A DNA stretch of 51,337 nt from Botryococcus braunii (taxonomy: Eukaryota > Chlorophyta > Trebouxiophyceae): contig KV908408.1 in NCBI GenBank assembly GCA_002005505.1, positions 453,542 through 504,878 on the forward strand. Direction: 5' to 3'. The notes beneath the pieces are model-generated. The model had not been told where the DNA came from. It was given only the letters and a program-made list of their open reading frames with translations, and did no database searches. Of the stretch, positions 1-27,974 are shown one piece after another. Position numbers and translations under genes: made by a program. Within the stretch, counting starts at the first letter, position 1, and the number at the start of each line of letters is the position of its first letter.

Positions 1-202
1 GAGCCCCAAATTGGCACACCCGCACATTTTTGGGTAATACGGTATAAAAGCACGGTTGATGCGCGGGGTGCCCGCATACCCACTGGTATAATACCAGTGG
101 TATTACTAATACCATTAATACCACTGGTATTATACCAGTGGGTATGCGGGCACCCCGCGCATAAACCGTGGTTTTCACTGCCGACAGTCGGGTGCCACCC
201 GA
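1..202. repeat. MITE-like foldback element, copy 1
   Basis: A short non-coding repeat. Read on the minus strand it begins GGTGGCACCCGACTGTC (about position 200) and ends near GTGCGGGTG...TTTGGGGCT (position 1). A diverged relative with the same two ends lies at about 21520-21645 on the plus strand. The middle is a long nested palindrome (51-170). The paired ends, small size and lack of coding capacity fit a non-autonomous foldback or MITE-type element, but no target-site duplication is visible because the window begins inside or at its edge. Confidence 0.45.
51..170. repeat. 55-bp-arm inverted repeat (nested palindrome)
   Basis: Left arm 51-105 and right arm 116-170 are reverse complements with one mismatch; 61-105 against 116-160 is a perfect 45-bp match. 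The loop is 10 nt (106-115). Each arm itself contains the smaller palindrome CACTGGTATAATACCAGTG, so the structure can form either one long cruciform or two small ones. Confidence 0.9.
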
Positions 203-639
203 ACGTTCTAGCTGAGCTATTCGTGCCACCCGAAGGGAATCTTAGGGCCCTGTCGTACCCTGCAACCGACCTCCATGCAGCATATAAACCAACATTTCAA
301 ATTGTGCTGAGCCAACGAAGTCAGTGCACAAAGGGCGACGGGATCTTGGCCATGCGCACGGCAGCACTTATGAATACACTGTGACCAATTATGTACACTG
401 TAACCAATGAAAATGCAATATTGCAGTATTGTCTCAGCTCAGTATGCGCTGTCGTGTGTCATTGGTAGTAGGGCCAGTCTTCAACTATTGCGACTGCATA
501 TAGCATGCCTACTTGCAGAGTCACATGTACCATGGTCTACTCGTGTGACCGCGGATATCCGGAGTTTCAAAAATAATGTACAAGAAAATCAGCTAGGGTG
601 CCGTAGTTTCCCTTGGGCTAGGTGTATCGTCTTGGTGTG
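203..639. other. Intergenic stretch, nothing recognised
   Basis: No credible coding region, RNA gene or repeat was found. Small open frames exist on the plus strand, but their products look like random translation. The motif GTGCCACCCGAA occurs at about 191 and again at about 223, a short direct repeat beside the foldback element. Confidence 0.4.
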
Positions 640-968
640 CTATTTAGATCCAACGGTTGCAGAAACTGATGCATAACTGAAATTTGTGCTCTCTTTTTCC
701 TCTGGGTAATAGTATGGCTGTCCCTCGCCAGGGGTGGCGGTTTCTTCTGAGATCCCCCATTCGGACTCTGCAGGCGCGGGCGCTGCATCCCCACGTCCTC
801 TAACTTTAGTTCTCATTCTCAGAGAGATATTAATAATCAGGAATATGAAGAAGGGTATGCTTGCAGGATGGTCGGTTTCAGTGTAGCCAGTGTCAACCAG
901 AAACGGTACAGCACGAAGCAAGGTTCCGAAAAGCAACATAGCAGCATAATGGTTGAGTTTAATTTGCA
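640..968 (-). CDS. Candidate last exon: hydrophobic segments plus short acidic tail
   Basis: An open frame ending in TAG at 640-642. Its product has two hydrophobic stretches (around AAMLLFGTLL and PFFIFLIINISL), then a basic patch (RMRTKVRGRG) and an acidic, Pro/Ala/Tyr-rich tail. That order resembles membrane anchoring followed by a cytoplasmic tail. The frame has no ATG before the first hydrophobic stretch, and a TGA lies just upstream, so it is better read as an exon. It begins after CAG at 969-971. A good donor (CAAG|GTGCAG) sits at 1178/1179 inside the tail of the giant repeat protein, and joining the two keeps the reading frame (intron 969-1178, 210 nt). I infer that this is the C-terminal exon of the repeat protein. 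Otherwise it is an independent or spurious ORF. No homologue is recognised. Confidence 0.4.
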
Positions 969-1116
969 CTGCTGCTCAGCCCGGTAGTTCCTCAATAAAA
1001 GTACACACTATAAAGAATCTGCCACAACACACTCAGCACTTCCTTTCCACTCAAAACTGCACAATTTTGCACAAGGAATCCAATATTCCCAAGGCATCAG
1101 CAAATAAACACTAGTG

Positions 1117-19836
<18,720 letters not shown>

Positions 19837-20298
19837 CTACAATGGACCCAAATTAAAATGATTACATTGGTTCGAATCACTTTTAAAATTAGTTTTGATA
19901 GATGGTTACAGCTGAAACATGTGGTAACAACTGTTATAACGATGATAGTTGCCACAGGTGGACCCAGGAATTGCCGAATCGCTAGACAAGGCTGGTGCCA
20001 ATTCTGGGGTGGGGTCAAGGCAGGAGGTGGCAAATGTAATTCAGAAGTCTAATCAAATTTAATACAGATCGTTGCAAAATGTATTATTGCTTTGAACTTA
20101 GGATCAGAACATTATGATGGTTACATATCATAAGGACGTTCCTTTTTAGTCTCAATTATAGCAAGTTTTAATTATGGCAGAGTTTCGGCAGGCTTTTAAA
20201 CGGCACAGCTGTTGCGGACTCAATGCTAAATCCTAAGATTAGCTGCAGCATGGCCAACAGCAAGTCCAGGCCCTGGACTCCAGGGTCCAGATCGTTCA

Positions 20299-20346
<48 letters not shown>

Positions 20347-21100
20347 CCACCAGACACCCGCACAGGTTCCACTAGACTACCGAAAACAGGGCCACCCATT
20401 GCTTTGATAATGTCTGCTCACCTAGCACACGGGCTGATGCGAGGCTTACAACCAGCAACAACGCCAGCGTTGTTGGGGCCATAGCGTTCCCCATGATCCT
20501 GCAATGCTTCACTTAAAACCCTTTTTTTCTTGCATGCATGGATTGCACGTTGTTATCCGGCAAAAGGGGTTTCACTACAAACGGTTATCGGATGCTGATC
20601 TAGAACGGGCACTTCGGATGTGTCTGGTTATAAGTCTGCTACTTAGCTAACTGCCTTGTCATGGCGTTCACCCATCGGCAATTTTCAGATACTAAGTTCT
20701 GATGTATTGAAAGGCAATGATTTACTGCTTCACAATTCGTTTGACAGTATGTTTCAACCCTGTTATGGTTGGGCACGGGACCTCACAGACTGTACAAAAA
20801 CAGAATAAGAGGCAGCCTTCTTCTACGGACCCTCCCAGAAAAAAAAAATTAAGAAGAACACTAAGACTAACTATTCTTAAATTGAGGTACCAGCGTTGGC
20901 TTATTTCAGAAACGTGCGGGGTTCAGCAAGACCTTGGAGGACGACGCATCGGGACAAGCCAAAGATGCATGGATTTGGAACGACATTTTCCAAACATAGC
21001 AACCTCATTATATTATATTCAGATTTTGACCATTCACAGAGTATGCATGCTAAGTACACACCTTGCAAACGGTAGTCGATGGTTTGCGTCCAAGAACCAC
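19837..21100. other. Intergenic or intronic stretch upstream of the repeat gene
   Basis: This should hold the 5' exon, intron and promoter of the minus-strand repeat gene, but none can be fixed. On the minus strand a frame with a hydrophobic run (ATIIVITVVTTCF, about 19925-19965) runs into the acceptor region in a different frame. It is a possible signal-peptide exon but unproven. A 132-codon plus-strand frame at 20717-21115 has unremarkable composition and no recognisable motif; I do not call it a gene. Confidence 0.35.
20297..20343. repeat. Compound (CA)n(GA)n microsatellite
   Basis: About 19 bp of CA repeat runs directly into about 28 bp of GA repeat. Confidence 0.95.
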
Positions 21101-21197
21101 TCGGGCAAGTACTAACTGGAGATGTTATCGAGAAATCACTGACATGAAAAAGGTTTTTTTACTTGTGATTTCTCCCGATTTAGGACTGCCCGAGTAG
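21099..21197. repeat. Imperfect inverted repeat, about 45-bp arms
   Basis: CACTCGGGCA at 21099 faces TGCCCGAGT at about 21187, and GAGAAATCAC at 21130 faces GTGATTTCTC at about 21164, in matching order. The arms are separated by a short A/T-rich loop. No coding content. Confidence 0.6.
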
Positions 21198-21268
21198 CAA
21201 TGGGGCACTCCCGATATTGTACGTGCCTCTGCGTCGGGAGGAAGAAGGAAGAACTACACTGGACGATC

Positions 21269-21316
21269 GCCTCGGGCCTCGGGCGGACCGACTCGGGTCC
21301 GACCGAGGCCCGAGGC
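21269..21316. repeat. GC-rich 48-bp hairpin
   Basis: GCCTCGGGCCTCGG (21269) pairs with CCGAGGCCCGAGGC (ending 21316). The pairing continues inward through CGGACC/GGTCCG after one mismatch, leaving a 6-nt loop. Confidence 0.85.
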
Positions 21317-21519
21317 ATCGATCGAACGAGGGTGCGGTAGTTTCGATGCGTACTGCCAGATGGGGACGTAGTACATCCGACGTACCCTCCGAAGTTCGGA
21401 AGAAGTTCTTCCCTGCAGCACGGGGAGGACCGGCTGATGTCCGAGATTGATCGCTCTAGTCGAAGTTACGGGATCAGAGACCCTGATTCAGGGTAGGACG
21501 GTTCCCTAAAATTCTTTCG

Positions 21520-21645
21520 GTGGCACCCGACAGTCAGCACTAGTGCTGAACATGGCGGTTATGTCGCGGGGTACCTGCTTACCCTAGCAGGAAACGTGCG
21601 GGTGAGCAAATTGCAAACCCTTAATGTGGGGCTACTAACGAAGTG
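21520..21645. repeat. MITE-like foldback element, copy 2
   Basis: It begins GGTGGCACCCGACAGTC and ends near GTGCGGGTG...TGTGGGGCT, matching the ends of the element at 1-202 in the opposite orientation. It contains the perfect 16-bp palindrome TCAGCACTAGTGCTGA (21534-21549). The interior is diverged and shorter than in copy 1. Confidence 0.4.
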
Positions 21646-21666
21646 TATATGCTAGAAAACATTTAA

Positions 21667-21794
<128 letters not shown>

Positions 21795-21829
21795 CCCCCC
21801 CCCGCACACCCCTCTCACTAATAAACAAC

Positions 21830-22470
21830 AAGAAACTTCTCATGGGTACCCCAAAAGACTCCATGGTTCCAAAGGCCCCGAACAAAGGCTCTCAAATCCT
21901 CCCAAACCAAGGCTCCCAAGCGAGCCCTAAAATACCTTCCCAAACAGGTCCCAACATTGCTAGCGCCAAAGGGGGCCCCTAGCGACAGATCCCAAAAACA
22001 TTCCAAAAACCAATCCCAATGGGAATCCCAACAACTTTTCTCAAGTGAATCCCAAGGACAGATCCCAAAGACGTCCCAAATACAAAGGGTCCCAAGGCTC
22101 TCCCAACAAACACTCCCTAAACACCCCCAAAATATGGTCCCTTCCAAACAAACCCCAGCTATTCTGCAGAGTAGAATACCAAACCTCCCCCAAATATTTC
22201 CCAAAATGCCTAGGCCCCAAAAGTTGCCCATGTATGTATATACAGACCCCCCAAATTGCTCCAAAAGCCTGGTCATCCCAAAGCATTCCCAACATAATTC
22301 CCCCAAGGCATAGATCCCAAAGGCATAAAAGGGAACCCCAAGGGATAGATCCCAAAGGCGTCCCTAAACACCCCCAAAACCTGGTCCTTCCCAAAGGAAC
22401 CCCGGAGTAGAATTTTTTGGGACCCCACAATAAACTCCCAAGCCTCTCCCAACAGCCCAGGTCCCAAGAG
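21830..22470. repeat. Degenerate CCCAAA-type C/A-rich repeat region
   Basis: About 640 bp of plus-strand sequence very poor in G, with recurring CCCAAA, ATCCCAAAG and CTCCCAA motifs at irregular spacing. A clearer duplication is embedded: TCCCTAAACACCCCCAAAA at about 22109 and again at about 22353, each followed by a similar stretch ending GGAGTAGAAT or AGAGTAGAAT. Open frames on both strands follow from the composition bias and are not called as genes. Confidence 0.6.
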
Positions 22471-22817
22471 GAGGGGGGCGGGAGAGAGAGAGAAGAAGAA
22501 GAAAATGTAGCACAGCAGTCTCGGAATTTACCGAATAGAGCGTCTGCCCATATCGTACTATCCTAGTGTCCTCTTCTTTTAGGCATGATTGGATCCGACT
22601 ACACGGTTTGATTTCAAACTGTTTTTGACTTATTCTAGAAACAGCGGCCCACATCCACTATCAACGCAGTGTTCATCGTATAATAAGACTCTTCAATATG
22701 AGGCACGCACTCCTGCAAAATGATATTTACTGCTCAAGAGCATCCACTCTGGTTGGTGTATGATGTGTACCACGCGTCGTCAGACGCCTCTGCTGTGCAG
22801 GTGGAGAGACAACTGCA

Positions 22818-22821
<4 letters not shown>

Positions 22822-22888
<67 letters not shown>
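22822..22888. repeat. (GT)n microsatellite
   Basis: About 67 bp of pure GT dinucleotide repeat. Confidence 0.97.
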
Positions 22889-22891
<3 letters not shown>

Positions 22892-23952
22892 GTATAATTA
22901 AAAAAGTGAAGTATATATTTCACTTTTCATATTACGGATGGTTGAGAGTGACATAGGAGCGGCGGAGGGAGATCATCCTGCTGCAAAGCTGTCAGCATTG
23001 CAAAGTTAGGTCTTCTAAATGAATGAACGGTCGGTGTTTCATTTAAGTCAATGATTTGACACCTCATGCCGACAAGGCGACCGAAACATGCTGAATATAT
23101 CTAGAGGAGGAAGAAGGGTTTTTTATCACCTTCGGCCTAACATGACTTTGTTATGGCATAACATGACTTTTCGTCTCTCTTTCGACACGAAATTTTGGTT
23201 ACACCCCAAGTGCAGGTCCACTGGGGCTTGGGGTGCAGAAAAAAATGTTCAGAGAATGGGGAGGGTGCCCTCCCCCAACCCCTGAACATCGAACATTTTA
23301 GGAATACAGGCACCAGCTTTGGCGGCCATGGTCTCGGCAGCAGCCGGGCCCACACATCTGCTGCCGGGGTCAGATGCTGCCATTAATGCGGGTTCCTGCG
23401 CTTACAAGTGTGTTCCGAGGGGTTTGCTGAGCAAAACCAAAATCTTGCCGCCGACGTGCCAACGGCCCCAGCTGCCCGGGCGTGCTCTGCCTCTGACGGG
23501 GTTGGGATCCACGTCTATGCCGTCCCTCGAGTTGCCTTACGCTGTTGCCGTCGTTGTCAGTACGTTGTCACACAATTCAAGAAAGTAGCAGGTTCTCCTT
23601 CATTGCTGCGCACCCCCAGAAACAATCAAGCGGAATACTGTATTGTTATAACAGATCATTCTGCATGTATAGCGGCAACATCAGACCCAAGACCATAGTA
23701 GCATTGATTTGTTTCATATGAATGCATGTATGAATGTTTTGCAGTGAGGCTTGTCTATACCTTTGTGCAGCAAGTCATGGTAATCCTTGCATTGGTGCTC
23801 ACTCTAGGAAATAATCACCTCTCCCTCCCCGCATCCCTCCCTCCCCGGGCGGAAAGGCGCCCCCCCCCCATCCCCGTCCCTCCCCCCCTCCCTCCCGCCC
23901 ACCCTCTCGCTTTTGCTCTTGCCTGCACGCGCACGCTCTCGCTCGCTCGCTT
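22889..23952. other. Intergenic stretch with two hairpins and an unrecognised ORF
   Basis: Two adjacent hairpins occur. CACCCCAAG...CTTGGGGTG spans about 23201-23236. ATGTTCAG..GGGGAGGG paired with CCCTCCCC..CTGAACAT spans 23245-23289. Downstream, 23387-23698 is open on the plus strand and its product (for example AEQNQNLAADVPTAPAARA) looks somewhat more protein-like than the surroundings, but an overlapping frame is open too. There is no ATG, no recognised domain and no convincing splice site. I leave it as a possible exon remnant. Confidence 0.3.
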
Positions 23953-24157
<205 letters not shown>

Positions 24158-24551
24158 CGAGTGGATGTCCAGGACATTAGGAAGAGTCCATAAAATCCAA
24201 TAAAGAGCCCCATGGGAACACCTGTTATTGTGTCAATAGGAAGTGACACGCAAGCATGCAAAGGTGTAAGAGCCTTAATGAGTAGATTTGATACCGTGAA
24301 CATTATTCGTAAAAAAAAGAGAGCATACATCATGGGTAAATCAACTTTACAACATGCTCGACTGCATGTTCCAAGGACGTTTCCTGAACAAGCATGGATG
24401 TCGACAATGACGTCAATATGTGGCGTGGCGCTTCTGTACCTTCGCTGATTGCCAGGTTGCACTTTCCTTGGTGCAAAGGATGCCAAGCGCATGTGGCCCA
24501 AGGATTACTTTTGCATCCCAAGGGGTCATCCGTAGGCATGCCTCTCCGGCT

Positions 24552-24706
<155 letters not shown>

Positions 24707-24884
24707 GCTCCGCGCAGAGGGGAAAGCGCAGACAGGAACCCCCCCCCCCCCCCCAAAAAAAAGAAGCGAGCAAAGCTACGTGTGTCCCAGTGACCAATTC
24801 GAAAGCGGCCACTTATCCGCCAATGACAAGGGCAACTGGGCCTCATTGTATCCACTAGGAGCTCAAGTTTCCGAAGGAGTTGTT

Positions 24885-24975
24885 GCCACATTAGTGGCGA
24901 CAGTAATGACAGTAATGACTTTAAAGGGGCCGAAGTTAGTACTAACTTATCACTTACTGTCGCCATTTATGTGGC
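24885..24975. repeat. Foldback repeat A
   Basis: GCCACATTAGTGGCGACAGT (24885) faces the reverse complement ACTGTCGCCATTTATGTGGC (ending 24975). The centre is the perfect 16-bp palindrome AAGTTAGTACTAACTT (24933-24948). The arms differ at a few bases and one carries a short direct duplication of CAGTAATGA. Confidence 0.8.
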
Positions 24976-24994
24976 AAGCGGGATCGCGTAGGCG

Positions 24995-25129
24995 GAGGTA
25001 AGCGGAATAGCAATTGCAACGCGAAAGCATGTACCCCTCCACCTCTTTCCCTCCAATTGCAGGTTACTTGTAACCTGCAATTGGAGGGAAAGAGGTGCAG
25101 GGAAAGAGGTAAGCTATTCCGCTTACCTC
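24995..25129. repeat. Foldback repeat B, nested arms
   Basis: The outer arms GAGGTAAGCGGAATAGC (24995-25011) and GCTATTCCGCTTACCTC (25113-25129) are perfect reverse complements. Inside them a 28-bp perfect inverted repeat (25040-25067 against 25070-25097) is separated by only 2 nt. A third small hairpin (GAGGTAAGC/GCTTACCTC, 25107-25129) reuses the right outer arm. Confidence 0.88.
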
Positions 25130-26610
25130 TCAGCTTATCTCAACGGCATATGAGTGCTTTTATGAAGAATATCTATGCAATGCTTACGTAGCAAGGTATG
25201 CATAGGAATTACATATGTTGCACATAATCCGTTCATGGCTGCATCGATATTGCAAATGCGTAGTGATATCGCTTTCTTTCGTGCACTTTGGAGCTGCTTT
25301 CATGGTTGCAAATTGTTTCGTGCGTTGATCTCTACATGCTACGCACCTCTGAGCCTGTGGAATATGTTGAGTTGGTTGTAGGTCCTGGAGCCAGTTGACG
25401 ACATCATTTACATCTAAGGCGAGCTGGCTTATCAATAAGCCAGCCCGAGATCTCTTCAAGAAGTCATAGAAATACTATGAAATTTCCGTGAGAGACGCCG
25501 GAGTTATTGCAGAGGCTGGTGCGTCATAGCGGTACGTCCTGGCTGGCACTGCAACTACATTATAATGTTTCGTATAGTTTTTTGTTTATGGCAGCAGCGT
25601 TATTAACCTGCCCCCTCTGGGGTGCAGGTTTTCCGGTGTCGGGGGCCGACAGCCTTGGATGCCCGCTGGGGAGGCCTATAATGGGGACGCGCTGGTAACG
25701 CCTTGCACACGCCAGAGATCCGAGGCAGGCATATAAGAAAGTCAAAATTTCGGTTGGCAACGGCACTGAAATAAACAGGGTTCAGCTCCGCCGAGATGCG
25801 GTGTAGCTCCGAGGTCCGGAAGCTGTCCGTAAGCCCTGTAAATCGCAAATCTACTGTTTAAATCGGAAATCTAGCACGGAAAGATGGGATTTCGCGGCGT
25901 GGCAGCCTGAGCGGAGGCTTTTGTACAGCCTGTGTACAGCGCTGTATTGCGGTGTATTGCAGGTAACGCTGCGCCATGCACTCGCGCTGCAAGGCGCGTA
26001 ATGCTGCCACCTCTTCCACGTGACCTGGTCATGAGCTCTGCTGCTGAGGGAGCCGCGCAGATGTGCACTCCGAAAAACCGTCGACACGAACTTGCAAAGT
26101 TCAGCATACGTGATGAGGCTCAGTCAAATATGCCGTTTTAATATTTAATGATGTGCTGAAAAGGTTTGAGGGCTGCGAGGAGTGGTTCACAGGGATACGA
26201 TGGAAACTGTTTTCCACGACGAGTGCGGACATCGATGTGCCCACTTTCAAGGATTCTGACTTCGGCCATCAAGAGTGAGACATTTTTAAGACATCTTAAG
26301 GCAATGGAAGTGGTATCTGTGCAGTAAGTCCACGAGATCGCGTTTTCCGGGTGCGCCATTCGTTGAGCACCGATATCGATTTACCCACATACAAATTTCC
26401 AGAATTCTCCCAGCCACCTTAACCCTGTTGTTTTTACATTTTAATTCATTGAAAGGGTTAAATGTTCAGTAAGCTTGCAGGAAACGTTTTGCGGTTCCGC
26501 CATCCGCCGACATCTGCCTACGACTTTTTACCGTATGTTTATAGTGCTGCCTTCAACTGTGCATGCATCTGGATCACAGCTCGTCAGTTTTAGGATGGCA
26601 GAACCAGATG
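25130..26610. other. Intergenic stretch, no gene recognised
   Basis: I find no supported gene, RNA or transposon here. Small hairpins are present: GCTGGCTTATCAATAAGCCAGC near 25423, and AACCTGC...GCAGGTT near 25606-25631. Short open frames on both strands have no recognisable motifs. Confidence 0.4.
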
Positions 26611-27140
<530 letters not shown>

Positions 27141-27181
27141 GGGCAGGTTCCGCTGATCCGCCTAAAGGGATGGCCCTATGT

Positions 27182-27186
27182 TTTAC
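27182..27186. repeat. Left target-site duplication TTTAC
   Basis: Five bases directly before the first TG of the retroelement block. They are identical to 48369-48373 directly after the last CA. Confidence 0.75.
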
Positions 27187-27345
27187 TGTAGTGCGGAGAG
27201 GAGCGGATCGGGCCTGGGCATCCCGATCCGGCTCGGATACATAAGCGGGCGATTACTCGTACAATTACCTTGGTACTTTTAGCCGATCGGTTAGAACCGC
27301 GACTCTGGGTCGGGTCGGTCGAGGGTTCGATCCCCCGGCACAACA
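27187..27345 (+). repeat. T-family LTR (type A), 159 bp
   Basis: It starts TGTAGTGCGG and ends CGGCACAACA. It contains the tRNA-like A box TAGCCGATCGG (27280-27290) and B box GGTTCGATCCC (27324-27334). It is identical, as far as I can read, to the LTR at 27640-27798, with which it forms a normal T element. Confidence 0.88.
27280..27345 (+). promoter_or_regulatory. tRNA-like segment with A and B boxes inside the T LTR
   Basis: TAGCCGATCGG resembles the pol III A box of tRNA genes and GGTTCGATCCC matches the B box. Their starts are 44 nt apart, which is the spacing from tRNA position 8 to position 52. Between them several copies (for example 27816-27974 and the type B LTRs) form an anticodon-arm-like hairpin CGACTC/GAGTCG. 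The acceptor and D stems do not pair, so this is not a functional tRNA gene. It is probably tRNA-derived sequence and possibly an internal pol III promoter. The same segment is in all seven T-LTRs of the window. Confidence 0.6.
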
Positions 27346-27639
27346 TCTGGTATCGGCGATCTGGTTGATGGGCCATTTTTCATGGTAAATCGCCTCTGGT
27401 ATGAGCGCGAGTCTGAGATGGGCCCATATCGATCGCAGGTGCTTGGTGCACGTGTTTGAGGCCCCACGGGAGTGGCCATGTGATCAGGCACAGTGCAAAG
27501 TGGGGGATTCGGTGATCGGTGGCGATAATCGCGGGATGTAAGCGCGGTATATCTCCTTCCCGGGCGGCCAATCGGGCCGCTGCCTCCTTACCTAGAGTGG
27601 AATACGAGCGAGGACGCTCGGTTCTTAGGTGGGGGGAGA
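27346..27639 (+). mobile_element. T-family internal region (TRIM-like), 294 bp, non-coding
   Basis: It begins with a primer-binding-site-like TGGTATCGGCGA (27348-27359), whose first seven bases match the usual initiator-Met tRNA primer site. It ends with the polypurine tract GGTGGGGGGAGA (27628-27639) just before the 3' LTR. No ORF of note is present. Together with its two LTRs (27187-27798, 612 bp) it has the anatomy of a terminal-repeat retrotransposon in miniature, which would need proteins supplied in trans. Confidence 0.82.
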
Positions 27640-27798
27640 TGTAGTGCGGAGAGGAGCGGATCGGGCCTGGGCATCCCGATCCGGCTCGGATACATAAGCG
27701 GGCGATTACTCGTACAATTACCTTGGTACTTTTAGCCGATCGGTTAGAACCGCGACTCTGGGTCGGGTCGGTCGAGGGTTCGATCCCCCGGCACAACA
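27640..27798 (+). repeat. T-family LTR (type A)
   Basis: The 3' LTR of the complete T element at 27187-27798. It is followed by 17 nt (27799-27815) made of the T primer-binding-site start plus two bases (GA) that match the end of the polypurine tract, then another T-LTR. This looks like a T internal region collapsed to its two ends. Confidence 0.88.
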
Positions 27799-27815
27799 TC
27801 TGGTATCGGCGATGA

Positions 27816-27974
27816 TGTAGTGCGGAGAGGAGCGGATCGGGCCTGGGCATCCCGATCCGGCTCGGATACATAAGCGGGCGATTACTCGTACAATTACCTT
27901 GGTACTTTTAGCCGATCGGTTAGAGCCGCGACTCTGGGTCGAGTCGGTCGCGGGTTCGATCCCCCGGCACAACA
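27816..27974 (+). repeat. T-family LTR (type A variant) abutting G1
   Basis: It has the same ends as the other T-LTRs but carries GAGCC and GAGTCGGTCGCGGG variants shared with the inverted copies at 33603 and 34056. Its terminal CACAACA is followed directly by the 3' end of the minus-oriented G1 internal region, where a reversed G-LTR would be expected. Confidence 0.88.

Noticed and set aside
20717..21115. 132-codon plus-strand ORF
   Set aside because: It shows no recognisable domain, has unremarkable residue composition and has no supporting splice or repeat evidence.
27280..27345. A functional tRNA gene
   Set aside because: The acceptor and D stems do not pair and the T stem is only partly paired. 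Only the A and B boxes and, in some copies, an anticodon-like hairpin are preserved, always inside the T-LTR.
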